Position numbers and translations under genes: made by a program. A DNA stretch of 64,000 bases from Brasilonema sp. CT11 (GTDB lineage: Bacteria; Cyanobacteriota; Cyanobacteriia; Cyanobacteriales; Nostocaceae), in NCBI RefSeq assembly GCF_017982655.1, contig NZ_JABXYX010000014.1, positions 1 through 64,000 of the forward strand. The letters are read 5' to 3'. Under the pieces are notes generated by a model. It searched no databases. It saw only the letters and a program-made list of their open reading frames with translations, and was not told the origin of the DNA. Every line of letters starts with the position of its first letter. Positions within the stretch are counted from its first letter, which is position 1. Of this stretch, positions 17,165 through 27,030 are shown piece by piece.

Positions 17165-18520
17165 TTAACGAATTTTAACTGTTACAACCACAGACATTCC
17201 TGGAGTAATGCGTGACTCATAACCCCGAATATTTTGAGGATCAAACACTATTTTCACCGGCACTCGTTGCACAATCTTGGTAAAATTACCCGTAGCATTA
17301 TCTGGTGGTAACAGAGCAAATTTAGCTCCGGAAGCAGGAGCCAGACTATTCACTGTACCCAGAAAAGCTCGACCGGGGAAGGCATCAACTTTGATTTCTA
17401 CTGGTTGCCCTGGATGCATACTTCCTAACTGAGTCTCTTTGAAATTAGCTACAATCCAAGGACGCTGTTCAACAATATACATTAATGTTTGTCCAGGTTG
17501 TACGCGCTGCCCTACCTGCACATTCTTATTTCCCACTTGTCCATCTGTGGGAGCGGTAAGGTTTGTGTAGGATAATTGGAGTTCCGCATTCTTTACTTGT
17601 GCTTGGGCTTGAGCGATGGCTGAGAGTGCTGCCTTGTATTGCCGCTTATTCACCTCTGTTTGTTCACTGCTGGCATTAGCTTGTTGCAGATTACCTTTAG
17701 TCGAAGCTAACTTTGCCTGAGAATTCGTCAAATTTTGTTGTGCTTCGGCAACTCTTGCTTGCGCCTGCTTTACTTGTTCAGAAGCTGTATTTCGTTGCGC
17801 CAGTAAACTATTATAATTTGCCTGGGCAGCATCTAACTGTTGCTTGGGTGTCGCTCCAGATTGATACAGACTGGCATAGCGCTTGTAATCCAGTTCAGCT
17901 TTTGTTAAATTTGCTTCAACCTGTTGTTGTTGTGCAAGAGCAGCTGGGACACCTGCTTGAGCTTCTTTTAAAGTTGCTTGCGAAGTGGAAATAGTGGCAG
18001 CGGCAGCATCAATATTTCCTTGAGCTTGGGTAGTTAAACCTTGGGCATTGGTTTTAGTTATACCAATATTTGCTTGTGCGACACTTGCCTGATCACGAGC
18101 TGCTTGTAGAGATGCTATTGTCTGCTGTAAGCTGACGTCATAGTCTTTGGGGTCGAGCTTCATCAGCAATGTACCCCTTTTAACAATTTGATTATCATCA
18201 ACTAAAACCTGAGTGACTGTACCAGAGACACGAACATTAACTGGGTGGATATCACCTGTGACATAGGCATCGTCGGTTTCCTGATGAGTGTGTGCGAAGC
18301 GCCACCAACGATAGCCAAAGATGCCAGCTGCGATCGCTCCTATAATTAACAAACTTATCAAGATAAGCCTATTGCGACGCTTGCGTTTCGGATTCCCTGA
18401 AGGACGCGGTGTCTCTGGTGGCTTGACACTTGGCGTTTCTCGCTCAAGAACTGAAATTTTATGTCCATCTCGGTTTGGATCTAATTCTTGAGGATTGCTT
18501 GAGGAGTTAGAGCTTTCCAT
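17165..18520 (-). CDS. HlyD/EmrA-family membrane fusion protein
   Basis: 451 residues. A short cytoplasmic tail is followed by a transmembrane helix (about 50-70, LILISLLIIGAIAAGIFGY) and a lipoyl half (HPVNVRVSGTVTQVLVDDNQ). A long Ala/Gln-rich coiled-coil hairpin (about 135-310) comes next, then a returning lipoyl half and beta-barrel (TAPTDGQVGNKNVQVGQRVQ). This is the periplasmic adaptor for the MFS pump encoded 11 bp downstream. The coiled coil is longer than in minimal family members, with repetitive QA-rich segments. Confidence 0.93.
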   Translation of the reverse strand: MESSNSSSNPQELDPNRDGHKISVLERETPSVKPPETPRPSGNPKRKRRNRLILISLLIIGAIAAGIFGYRWWRFAHTHQETDDAYVTGDIHPVNVRVSGTVTQVLVDDNQIVKRGTLLMKLDPKDYDVSLQQTIASLQAARDQASVAQANIGITKTNAQGLTTQAQGNIDAAAATISTSQATLKEAQAGVPAALAQQQQVEANLTKAELDYKRYASLYQSGATPKQQLDAAQANYNSLLAQRNTASEQVKQAQARVAEAQQNLTNSQAKLASTKGNLQQANASSEQTEVNKRQYKAALSAIAQAQAQVKNAELQLSYTNLTAPTDGQVGNKNVQVGQRVQPGQTLMYIVEQRPWIVANFKETQLGSMHPGQPVEIKVDAFPGRAFLGTVNSLAPASGAKFALLPPDNATGNFTKIVQRVPVKIVFDPQNIRGYESRITPGMSVVVTVKIR

Positions 18521-19302
18521 ACCTAATACCGTTTCACTTTAAGGTTGATACAAATGGGCACCAGGGGAGGCAGAGGCAGTCGGGGGAGAGGAGGAAAAAG
18601 AATTTTCATCACGAATTTCGTGAAATGGTATGACCTCTAGTGCAGAATTTGTGAGTCGTTGACATTTGGTAGACATACTCAGTCAAAAACAGCCACCACA
18701 GATAGATTATTTGTTTAGGGTTCTGGTGAAAATCATCCTTTGGATATAGTCCACATCACCAATAACCGCACTTTTACCTTTCGTTTCTATGGAAAGCAAT
18801 AGATACACAATGGTTTTGGTTGTCACACTTGTCAATACCCCTGACCTGAATCGTTACGATAATTTAAGAACAAGGAACTTGTCACGCATTCTAATTGTCT
18901 GGTTATTCATCCGACACTATATGCCTAACAACATGCTTTCAAGGAACAGGTCAGGTGTGTGGCTATACTCGAAGAAACTAACTAAATCCTTGCCTAAGAT
19001 AGATGTTGAATCTCCTCTTAAAAGGCTATATCAAATTATAGAAAGAATGTTTTGCAGTGATTCTCCTTTTCTAATATGAAAAGTTTATTGCAGCATCCTT
19101 TAGCGCATTTTAACTCATCAATACCTATGTGTTTCAAAACACTTTGAATTTTCCATGAGTTGTTTTACTGAAGTTTAAGTTCTAACAATAACTTATTCGG
19201 TGGTTAATTCAAGTGCGATATATCAACTGAGTCTTATGACTTTTCAGGATTTATCGATAGGCGAGATAAGTGTCATCTTTTATGTGAGGAGTGAAAAAAG
19301 TT
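18521..19302. other. Divergent intergenic region, no supported gene
   Basis: 782 bp between the adaptor gene and the SLH-fasciclin gene. It contains a purine-rich repeat near 18556-18600 and a short inverted repeat CACGAATTTCGTG near 18610. A 96-codon plus ORF (18789-19079) has no ribosome site or recognisable domain and is not called. Confidence 0.55.
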
Positions 19303-20976
19303 ATGTATATCTCAAAGCGTTTGTCAACAGTCAGCACCGCATTGATAACGTTAGGAATAATTACTGCTACAGCTAGTCCTACATTAGTTTCTGCTCAAAT
19401 ACCTCAAGAAATAACTCCATCGACAACTCCATCGACAACTCCATCGACAACTCCATCAACAACTCCAACAACGAGTAACTTTCCTGATGTTGCGGCAGAT
19501 TACTGGGCACAGCCATTTATTCAAGCTTTAGCCGCAAAAAACGTAATTACTGGTTTTCCTGATGGCACTTATAGACCGGATCAACCTGTGACTCGTGCTG
19601 AATTTGCAGCAATGATTCAAAAAGCTTTCAACCAAAACCGAGTTCGGCAGCTACCTGCTGGTGGGTTTCAAGATGTTCCTTCTACCTATTGGGGGGCTTC
19701 TGCAATCACTCAAGCCTACGAAACCGGATTTCTAGCAGGGTATCCAGGGAACGTGTTTAGACCAAATCAACAAATTCCTAAGGTGCAGGCGATCGTTGCT
19801 TTAACAAGTGGTTTAGGTTTGACTGCTAGTGGTGATGCAACCAATAGTCTTGGTACTTATTACACAGATGCTAGTTCTATCCCAAACTATGCTGTGAATA
19901 ATGTGGCAACTGCAACACAAGATAGTCTTGTGGTTAACTATCCAAATGTGAGTACCCTCAATCCACTTGCACCTCTAACTCGTGCAGAAGCTGCAGCACA
20001 TTTATATCAAGCTTTGGTTAAACTGGGACAGGTGCCGCCTCTTGGTAATAATGTCGCCGCAGCTAGTTATATTGTAGGTAGAACCACTGCGAGCGCTCCA
20101 ACAACTAGTACAGATATTGTATCCGTTGCTGCCTCTAATAATTCCTTTACAATCTTGACTTCTTTATTGAAGACAGCAGGTCTAGCTGATGCTCTACAAC
20201 AACCAGGTCCTTACACTGTTTTCGCTCCTACCGATGAAGCATTTTCTGCTTTGCCTCAACAAACCTTACAGCAGTTGCAGCAGCCAGAAAATAGAGAAAC
20301 ACTGATTAAAATTTTAAGATACCACGTGGTGCCTGGTAGCCTTAGTGCTGATCAACTTACAGCTGGTAAGATCACAACCGCTGAGGGCTTACCCCTAAAG
20401 GTTAAAGTCGAAGGTGGTAATCAAATTGCAGTCAACAATGCCAGCGTGACTCAGTCGAACATCCAAGCAAGCAATGGTGTTATTTATCCAATTAACAAAG
20501 TCCTCATACCGTCTGATGTAAGTCTCAAGACACAGAATGGCGGAGGTAGTGCAGATGCTATTACGCCAGGTAGAGCCACTCGTGGTGTCTCTAGTTATAT
20601 TGGGGTTGGTGGCAATATTGGGTTTGGCGGTGATACAGCTCTTGGTGATGGAAACTTTGCAGTTTTCAGTAAAATTGGGTTAACACGAAACTTCTCCGTG
20701 CGACCTTCAGCAGTGATTGGGGATAATCCCATTGTTCTAGTTCCCATTACCTTCGACCTCACACAACGAGGAACAGGACAAGGGTTTAACATCGCCCCTT
20801 ACATTGGGGCGGGTGTGGCAATTACAACAGGTGACAATACTGATGTTGGTTTGCTTATCTCTGGTGGTGTTGATGTGCCCTTAACTCGTAGATTTACATT
20901 AACAGGTTCTGTTAACGCAGCGTTTATAGATGACACTGGTGTCGGTCTGATGCTAGGAGTTGGCTACAATTTCTAA
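19303..20976 (+). CDS. SLH-fasciclin surface protein with C-terminal barrel-like domain
   Basis: 557 residues from ATG 19303. GAGGAG lies 11 bases upstream, and it overlaps the alternative GTG start at 19291, which is why the ATG is preferred. A signal peptide ends near VSAQ, followed by a Thr/Pro/Ser tandem linker (TTPS units). Three SLH repeats come next (about 60-250, for example FPDVAADYWAQPFIQ) for cell-wall binding. A fasciclin/FAS1 domain follows (about 267-405, with YTVFAPTDEAF and LRYHVVPG). The C-terminal region (about 430-557) has barrel-like strands ending in GVGYNF, similar to the protein at 5167-5661. It is probably anchored between peptidoglycan and outer membrane, with an adhesive role. 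Confidence 0.88.
   Translation: MYISKRLSTVSTALITLGIITATASPTLVSAQIPQEITPSTTPSTTPSTTPSTTPTTSNFPDVAADYWAQPFIQALAAKNVITGFPDGTYRPDQPVTRAEFAAMIQKAFNQNRVRQLPAGGFQDVPSTYWGASAITQAYETGFLAGYPGNVFRPNQQIPKVQAIVALTSGLGLTASGDATNSLGTYYTDASSIPNYAVNNVATATQDSLVVNYPNVSTLNPLAPLTRAEAAAHLYQALVKLGQVPPLGNNVAAASYIVGRTTASAPTTSTDIVSVAASNNSFTILTSLLKTAGLADALQQPGPYTVFAPTDEAFSALPQQTLQQLQQPENRETLIKILRYHVVPGSLSADQLTAGKITTAEGLPLKVKVEGGNQIAVNNASVTQSNIQASNGVIYPINKVLIPSDVSLKTQNGGGSADAITPGRATRGVSSYIGVGGNIGFGGDTALGDGNFAVFSKIGLTRNFSVRPSAVIGDNPIVLVPITFDLTQRGTGQGFNIAPYIGAGVAITTGDNTDVGLLISGGVDVPLTRRFTLTGSVNAAFIDDTGVGLMLGVGYNF
19413..19470. repeat. 12-bp coding tandem repeat
   Basis: ACTCCATCGACA is repeated four to five times with drift, encoding TTPS units in the linker between signal peptide and SLH domain. 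The in-frame period predicts length variation between strains. Confidence 0.8.
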
Positions 20977-21215
20977 ATAACGGAACCCTCCGGGTTCGCC
21001 AGTCGCCTGACGCCACATTCTACCCTGCGGGAAGGCGTTCCGCCTACAACGGGGGGAACCCTCCGCAGTCGCCACAACGGGGGGAACCCCCGCAAGGCGC
21101 TGCTCTCCGCACAGAAGTGGCTCCGGAGGGAAACCCTCCCGCAGCGCTGGTCTCACCTCACCCTGCCCTGTCGGGCATGCCTCTCCTTATAAAGGAGAGG
21201 GAAATTTTTTTGTAT

Positions 21216-21317
21216 AGGACTTACGCACCATCTGCTGTGAAACTCGGTTTATTCGTTCGTATTTGGTTGCGAAACAGACGATTTTTGGTAGAAACCGGGT
21301 TTGTTTGCGTAAGTCCT
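21216..21317. mobile_element. 102-bp MITE-like element with AGGACTTACGCA ends
   Basis: The 12-bp terminal inverted repeat AGGACTTACGCA (21216-21227) is matched by TGCGTAAGTCCT (21306-21317). No coding capacity. A solitary end, GGGACTTACGCA, recurs at 41142-41153, so it is a dispersed repeat. Confidence 0.65.
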
Positions 21318-21383
21318 GTTGTAGCTAAAAGCGAGGGTGAGGTGGTAATACAGATTAGATAAGATCGCCCCGCCTGCGGCGAC

Positions 21384-21616
21384 CCCCTTAAAAAGCAGGG
21401 CTGTTTCATTCGTAATGGTAGGTGTTTTGTCAATACCATTCGCCATAAATTTTCGGGAGTTGGTAATCGAAAAATTAGCGCACCAAATGAGTAAATTTAA
21501 GTGTGCTCGCAATTGATTATTGTTCAATCAGATTTTTTAATCACCTGATTTTTTTGCTCCAAACGCTTGTAAATTAGCACCTTTTAGGGAACGAAACAGC
21601 CCTGCTTTTTAAGGGG
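21384..21616. mobile_element. 233-bp MITE-like element with 24-bp perfect inverted ends
   Basis: The left end 21384-21407 and right end 21593-21616 are exact reverse complements (outer part CCCCTTAAAAAGCAGGGC). The interior is AT-rich with no gene. This fits a non-autonomous transposable element or the two ends of an internally deleted IS. No clear target duplication is seen. Confidence 0.65.
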
Positions 21617-21811
21617 AGTCACTGCGTTGGGGAGCCAGTACTGGAGGAGGGTTTCCCTCCGTAGGTATCTGGCAATCCGGGTCTCCCGACAGTCACGCAA
21701 GTGGCGTGGGTTGGGGGGATCTCCTTTGAGATAACCTTCTTAACCGAAAAGTATTGGGGCAGGGTGAGCTTTCCTAACTCGTGGATAGGAATGCCCTTTC
21801 CCCTATATAAT

Positions 21812-22963
21812 TCACGCTCCCCAACTTAGCGGTACGGGTCGTCGCTGTTCCAAAACTTTAGTATAAAGTTCTTCAAGTCGAGTAATATTACTACTAAGAG
21901 TATACTGTTCTAATACCCGCTTTCTGGCTTTCTGCCCCAGCAAGGTTGTTAATTCGGGATGATCTTGAAATAGTGGCAAGAGGGTTCTTAATTGGGAACG
22001 TACAGTTTTTGTGTTAAGAATAACACCCGCTCCTTTTTCCATAACCTCTCCATCTGCACCAACATCTGTTCCTATGCAAGCGGCTCCACAAGCCATTGCT
22101 TCTAACAGAGACAAAGATAATCCCTCTACTAAAGATGGTAAAATAAATACATCTGCTCCCCGTAAAATTTCGATTCGTCGTTGTTCGTCGGCAACAAATC
22201 CTAACCAGAGAATATTGTGCTCCAAATCGTAAAATGGCTCTAAAGAAGGTTTCAACGGGCCATCGCCAACAATGAGCAATTTGCTATCTGGTCCCATTTG
22301 TGCATCTTTCCAAGCACGGAGGAGGGCTTCAACGTTTTTTTCTGGCGCTATCCGACCTTGGTAGACAAACAAACGTTCAGCGCGAAATTCTTCTTTGACT
22401 TTGGAAAGACCGGGAGAATATTTTTCAACATCCACACCGTTGGGAATGACAGCAATGTTTTGTTCCTGAACACCCATGCGAGCCAATAATTCTCGTTGAA
22501 TTTGGGAAAAGACAATCACGCGATCATAATTACCCAAAAAAGGTGCGTAGAGTTGATAAGCCAAAAGTTGTGTTCCTGATACCAGTTTTGCGCCCTTTCC
22601 GGCAAATGGTGTATGGAAAGTAGCAATCAGAGGTAACTTCAGTCGCTCACAAATTTCTGGTAGAACGAAGTCGAGGGGAGATAAAGTCAGAGAAGCATGG
22701 ACTATATCAGGTTTAATGCGTCGCAGCGACTGAGTTAAAACCTTAGTCGCTTTGAAAGTTGGAATTGTGTAAACCTGAGACTTGTAGATGAAGGGTAGGG
22801 TGACTTCTTGACAATTAGGCAAGTTCTCCACATCGGATTCTTCTTGAGCGAAGTGGAGAAAACTAACTTGATGTCCCCGGTCTAACAAGGCATTTGTAAT
22901 TTCTCTACTGTAGGTGACATTGCCACAAAAGGGTGATTTTTTTCCAATCCAGGCTATACGCAT
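21812..22963 (-). CDS. GT4-family glycosyltransferase
   Basis: 383 residues with a GT-B fold. The N-terminal acceptor domain starts MRIAWIGKKSPFCGNVTYSR. The C-terminal sugar-nucleotide domain has VYQGRIAPEKNVEALLRAW and the EX7E motif EGLSLSLLEAMACGAA. This fits retaining family-4 transferases such as mannosyl- or glucosyltransferases for lipids or exopolysaccharide. Donor and acceptor are not determinable. It stands alone; the repeat block lies downstream. Confidence 0.9.
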   Translation of the reverse strand: MRIAWIGKKSPFCGNVTYSREITNALLDRGHQVSFLHFAQEESDVENLPNCQEVTLPFIYKSQVYTIPTFKATKVLTQSLRRIKPDIVHASLTLSPLDFVLPEICERLKLPLIATFHTPFAGKGAKLVSGTQLLAYQLYAPFLGNYDRVIVFSQIQRELLARMGVQEQNIAVIPNGVDVEKYSPGLSKVKEEFRAERLFVYQGRIAPEKNVEALLRAWKDAQMGPDSKLLIVGDGPLKPSLEPFYDLEHNILWLGFVADEQRRIEILRGADVFILPSLVEGLSLSLLEAMACGAACIGTDVGADGEVMEKGAGVILNTKTVRSQLRTLLPLFQDHPELTTLLGQKARKRVLEQYTLSSNITRLEELYTKVLEQRRPVPLSWGA

Positions 22964-23334
22964 TCTTTGTTAGCTATCAGTAAAGCGAATTTATTATATT
23001 AGGTTTTTGTCCTTTTTTAATTAGTCCTTTGTCTCGCTTTACTTGCTGGTTCTTAACTTGGGGCAACACAATACTTACTGTCACCTTGTACAAAAGCTTT
23101 GTACATTTCTAGACAAGTGTACTTTTGGCTTTACTTACTTCACTTTTGGGTTGTTAATTTATGTAACTTATAACAACCCTCGTAGACGTTACGTATAACG
23201 TCTAGCTCAAACTTGGGTTGATTCCCAGCAAGACTCGTGAGAGTTTAGTACTGAGGTAAGTCTACCATAACAACTGAAGTTTTCAGTAAATAATCGGTTG
23301 TAAAAGCTGAAGATTAACTCTTTTTATCGCAGAG
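22964..23334. other. Intergenic region with a short hairpin
   Basis: 371 bp between the MFS gene's 3' end and the glycosyltransferase start. AGACGTTA (23184-23191) pairs with TAACGTCT (23196-23203), a candidate weak terminator for the MFS-recO transcript. Nothing else is recognised. Confidence 0.5.
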
Positions 23335-24987
23335 CTACTTAGAAGAAGTGTAACTGGTCAACATACCACCAGAAAAAACAATCGCAGCTAATACCAAAAA
23401 CACTGTCTGTAATCCAACAAAGGTTTCTGCCACGCCTGTTAGCGCCAAGGGTAAGGACAAAGCAATATTAATCACATTGTTTTGTAAACCAAAGACTTTC
23501 CCACGCATTTCTGGCGGAGTTTCTGTTTGGATGGCTGTTTGCATGGGAATACCCACCAACGCCCCAAACACACCTAACAATGTGATTAAAAGCAGGGCAA
23601 GCCATAACTGTTTAGTAAATATCGACAGACCGATAAGAGATGCTGCCATTCCTATACATCCACACAAACTTAATTGGGTATAGGACAAGCGCTGACCAAA
23701 TAAACTTAAAAGAGTTGCACCAATGGCAATACCAACACCACCTGCTGCTAGTAAAAAGCCAAATTGGGAAGCTTTTAAGTTAGGAATTAATTCTGCCATA
23801 CGAACGGCTAAAACGGTTAATGCCGCAAATACAGAGAACAAAATGATCAGTTTAACAAGTGCATTGCGAAGACGATTATTTTCTTTGAGATAACGCAAAC
23901 CATCTTGCAAGTCAGCAAAAATGTGAGGAGATTCTTTTTCGTTTTGTTGAGGTTTTTCATGAGTGACAAGCAACAACAAAACCAATCCAGCGATCGCATA
24001 ACTGGAACCCACTACAAGTTCTTTACCTAGTCCATCGCTACCACCTACTTGCGACCACAATTGATCTGCTACCCCTAACAATGGTTCCCCAACAGCAAAC
24101 CCAACTATCACCGATGCCATCATTGTTGTTGTGTACAGTGAGTTTGCCGAAAGTAAATGCTGTTCTTTAACAATTAAAGGCATAGCCGCCTGTTCTGCTG
24201 GCGCAAAAAACTGCGTCAGCGTAGAAACCAAGAAAGTCACTGCCAAAAGGATGGCAAAACCCACTGGCAAAACTCCCACTAATGGTTGCCAATCATGAGT
24301 CAGCCACAGCATTGCTGGAATTGCCAACACTAGTATGCCGCGCAAAACATTTGTTGCTACTAGCACCGCCTTTTTCGACCAGCGATCTACAAACACACCA
24401 GCAAGGGAACCAAAAAGAATTGCGGGAATGGTGAAAGCCATCATCAGCGTTGAAACCCAACCACTAATACTCTGCTCGCTTGTTTGAAACTGAGTATTAA
24501 TGATGGCAATCATCAAAACCAGATACACTTTATCTGCCATCTGACAAAAGACTTGACCACCCCAAAGAGCCAAAAAGTTGGGGTTTTTTAATATCGGCAA
24601 AAACCCTTGCTCTAGCTGTTGGGCTGATGCAGCTTCTGGACTCGAACCAGAAGATTCTGTTATTTCTGTTGTTTCTGCTACAGTTGCTGTCGCCTCTTGG
24701 GTGCTATCTTCTGAAATATTATTTTTGCCATTTGCCTCGCTAGAGGTCAAATTGTTTTCCGATTGTTGTTTGTGGTTAGTGACATCAGTTTCTGAGATTT
24801 CCGATGTACAATTTTTCTGATTTACAAAAACGTCTTTTGCCTGCTCGTGCAAGTTAACATGACTGGGTAGAGACTTGGGAATATTTGGGTTATTAGCGAT
24901 TTTAGGCATTGATGCCTTATTCTGTTTCCTAGCGTAACTTTGTGATAACGGTAGGATTTTTGGATCCAAATCAGACGGTTGCATCAT
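23335..24987 (-). CDS. MFS transporter with long N-terminal extension
   Basis: 550 residues from the ATG at 24987; an upstream TTG at 24999 is less likely and the next ATG is 24984. A disordered Ser/Thr/Glu-rich extension of roughly 125 residues precedes about 12 transmembrane helices. MFS marks include [15 protein letters not shown] (loop 2-3) and [20 protein letters not shown]. It resembles the MFS_3/enterobactin-exporter-like group. The start overlaps the end of recO by 17 bp, suggesting translational coupling. The substrate is unknown; the acidic N-terminal extension is unusual. Confidence 0.88.
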   Translation of the reverse strand: MMQPSDLDPKILPLSQSYARKQNKASMPKIANNPNIPKSLPSHVNLHEQAKDVFVNQKNCTSEISETDVTNHKQQSENNLTSSEANGKNNISEDSTQEATATVAETTEITESSGSSPEAASAQQLEQGFLPILKNPNFLALWGGQVFCQMADKVYLVLMIAIINTQFQTSEQSISGWVSTLMMAFTIPAILFGSLAGVFVDRWSKKAVLVATNVLRGILVLAIPAMLWLTHDWQPLVGVLPVGFAILLAVTFLVSTLTQFFAPAEQAAMPLIVKEQHLLSANSLYTTTMMASVIVGFAVGEPLLGVADQLWSQVGGSDGLGKELVVGSSYAIAGLVLLLLVTHEKPQQNEKESPHIFADLQDGLRYLKENNRLRNALVKLIILFSVFAALTVLAVRMAELIPNLKASQFGFLLAAGGVGIAIGATLLSLFGQRLSYTQLSLCGCIGMAASLIGLSIFTKQLWLALLLITLLGVFGALVGIPMQTAIQTETPPEMRGKVFGLQNNVINIALSLPLALTGVAETFVGLQTVFLVLAAIVFSGGMLTSYTSSK

Positions 24988-25906
24988 GGTTAGCAGCAAA
25001 ATAAGAATCTATTAAAGCAGCAGAGCGAATAGGGCGACCAATGTGATACTGAGCATAGGAGCGCAAAACTTGCTCAACGGATAACCAGCCATCATTTCTG
25101 GTTATATCTTGGATGATCTCTGGTTGCGACAGGTGCTGGAGTATAGCAAGTTCTGTTGCATTCAAGCGGCTTGATATAACTGGTATTTCTTGCCGATGAA
25201 TAATTGTTTGGTAGTTGGCAGGCTTCTCTTTCACAGTAGCAGGAATGGTGGAAGAAGTTATGGAACTGGGGTGATCAGGTGGAAAGCTAGGAAAACTTTG
25301 TTGTTTTCTTTTCTCCTCCTTCAGACGTTCCCAAGCACTTAAGCAAATTGTTCCACCTGTTGGTATGCTAAATCCGACTTGCCAAGTTGGATCTGTAAAA
25401 TCTGGTATGAGAGAGCGTCCAGTGATGCAACAGATTTGTACTTGGGGAGTTAGTCCCGCCAAAGCTAAAAGGTGAAATACCCCATGAGCCAGATGTGCTA
25501 AAACATTTAATGTTTCTGCGCTTTCTAAAACTTCTAAACGATTGAGATGTTCGTTGAGTAACTCATAAAGTTCTTCTTGGGGTTGCTCGCTCAACGCTAC
25601 AGATAGTACTATTTCTGCTAAATACTGGCTAGCAGCCAACTTTCCTAAGTTTCTAGCAAGACCTGGATAAGATTTTATTGTTTGTGCTTGAGTGATTTTA
25701 TCGAGTGATCGCCCTTTAACAATCAGTAGCTCGTTTACCACAAACATTGCACTTCTACCACCAAGACTGGAGTTGTGTTTGCGTGATCCCGGGGCGACTG
25801 CTCGAATTAGACCAAACTCTGGTGTCAAAATTGTCACTAGTCTATCTGATTCTCCCAGAGCCTGAGCTTTAAGATTAATTCCAGTTGCTTTATAAGTTTT
25901 ACTCAT
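24971..25906 (-). CDS. recO: DNA repair protein RecO
   Basis: 311 residues. The N-terminal OB-fold starts [35 protein letters not shown], and a helical C-terminal domain follows. RecO works with RecF and RecR to load RecA at single-strand gaps. The protein is longer than the roughly 240-residue norm because of a Ser/Pro/Lys-rich insertion at about residues 200-245. A CCxTG...C pattern (ICCITGRSL and GTICLS) partly recalls the zinc site of some RecO proteins. It comes 59 bases after deoC on the same strand, with the MFS gene overlapping its end. Confidence 0.9.
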   Translation of the reverse strand: MSKTYKATGINLKAQALGESDRLVTILTPEFGLIRAVAPGSRKHNSSLGGRSAMFVVNELLIVKGRSLDKITQAQTIKSYPGLARNLGKLAASQYLAEIVLSVALSEQPQEELYELLNEHLNRLEVLESAETLNVLAHLAHGVFHLLALAGLTPQVQICCITGRSLIPDFTDPTWQVGFSIPTGGTICLSAWERLKEEKRKQQSFPSFPPDHPSSITSSTIPATVKEKPANYQTIIHRQEIPVISSRLNATELAILQHLSQPEIIQDITRNDGWLSVEQVLRSYAQYHIGRPIRSAALIDSYFAANHDATV

Positions 25907-25965
25907 TAGTCATTAGTTATTGATCAAGAGTCATGAGCTTGAGACAAAAGACAAAGAACAAATGA

Positions 25966-26661
25966 CTACTCACTCAAGTCCCGTCTATGGCGCTGATGAA
26001 GCAAATCGATACTGCGAGAAGTGCCTAATCTGGTTGCACCCGCCATAATTAAGTCTAAAGCTTGATCGATGGTACGAATACCTCCTGAGGCTTTAATTCC
26101 AACCCGCTCTTGTGTGACTTCTTTCAAAAGTCGTACGTCTTCTACTGTTGTAGCGCCATTCCAACCAGTACTCGTTTTGAGAAATGCTGCACCAGCATCC
26201 ATACAGATTTCTGCTACTAGTCTTTTTTCCGCATCCGTCAGCAGGTTAGTTTCTAAAATCACCTTTACCGTTTGCCCAGTTTCTTCACATATTTCGGCAA
26301 TTTCCTGGTGTACGTTCTCAGTGTCGCCTGCTTTTAACCAGCCCAAATTTATCACCACATCTAACTCAGTGGCTCCATTTTCCACTGCTTCTTGAGCTTC
26401 ATACAGCTTTGTTGCGGAAGTTGTTGCCCCGGTAGGAAAGCCAATCACTGTACAAACTTTCGGCTTTTTACCGTGCAGAAGTTCTGCGACTTGCTTCACA
26501 TGAGTCGGGTAGACACAAACCGCCGCAAAATGAAATCTATCTGCTTCTTCACACCATTGTTCAACCTGCTTTGAGGTAGCGGTTGGTATCAGCAGAGCGT
26601 GATCTATAAATGGCGCAATGTCAATGTCTGTATAATCTGCTGCCATCGCCTTTTTTGCCAA
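25966..26661 (-). CDS. deoC: Deoxyribose-phosphate aldolase
   Basis: 231 residues. It splits 2-deoxyribose-5-phosphate into acetaldehyde and glyceraldehyde-3-phosphate. A class-I aldolase TIM barrel is visible: [53 protein letters not shown], the Schiff-base lysine in AFLKTSTGW (about residue 165) and [11 protein letters not shown]. It is followed on the same strand by recO, probably in one operon. Confidence 0.95.
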   Translation of the reverse strand: MAKKAMAADYTDIDIAPFIDHALLIPTATSKQVEQWCEEADRFHFAAVCVYPTHVKQVAELLHGKKPKVCTVIGFPTGATTSATKLYEAQEAVENGATELDVVINLGWLKAGDTENVHQEIAEICEETGQTVKVILETNLLTDAEKRLVAEICMDAGAAFLKTSTGWNGATTVEDVRLLKEVTQERVGIKASGGIRTIDQALDLIMAGATRLGTSRSIDLLHQRHRRDLSE

Positions 26662-27030
26662 TGATTAATTATTAACCTTTCTCAAAAAATTTCAAACTAT
26701 TTAGATAAATTAAATCATAATTTTTAAGTTTTTTATCTAAACTTTAGAGAATCATGTAGTGTTATTTGTCACACTTATGAAGTTTTATTAAATTACTATA
26801 ACTTTCCTCTATTTTTCTTGCTAATAGAAGAGTTAGGGCAGAAAGGAACATCAGTCTGTCCAGAAATGTTAGTATTTTGACGCCAAAATACTAAATATAT
26901 TAATGAGTTTTGATACTTAAGTAAGTTTGGTTAGCTTTATACAGAGAAAGCCCGCCTGAACAGCTTTAGGAAACTTGAGCTTGTGTAGGCGAACTTTGTT
27001 TGTTTTCGTGTGAATTCCACCTGACTAACG
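26662..27030. other. Intergenic region upstream of deoC with a hairpin
   Basis: 369 bp. TTAGTATTTTG (26869-26879) pairs with CAAAATACTAA (26884-26894), a candidate terminator for the DUF697 GTPase gene, which ends upstream on the same strand. The rest, AT-rich, should hold the deoC promoter. Confidence 0.5.

Larger units (their letters stand above)
20977..21811. other. Repeat-packed intergenic region
   Basis: 835 bp without a supported gene. In order it contains GC-rich GAACCC/GGGTTC-type repeats (20980-21150), a CTCTCC/GGAGAG hairpin repeat (about 21150-21212), two MITE-like elements (21216-21317 and 21384-21616) and another GC-rich repeat block (21620-21720). The ORFs read through these are repeat translation. 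Confidence 0.75.

Noticed and set aside
18789-19079. 96-codon plus ORF in the HlyD-SLH gap
   Set aside because: No ribosome site, no recognisable domain and no membrane or signal segment to support it.
21249-21527. 92-codon minus ORF across the two MITE-like elements
   Set aside because: It spans element ends and their flank, so it is repeat translation rather than a gene.
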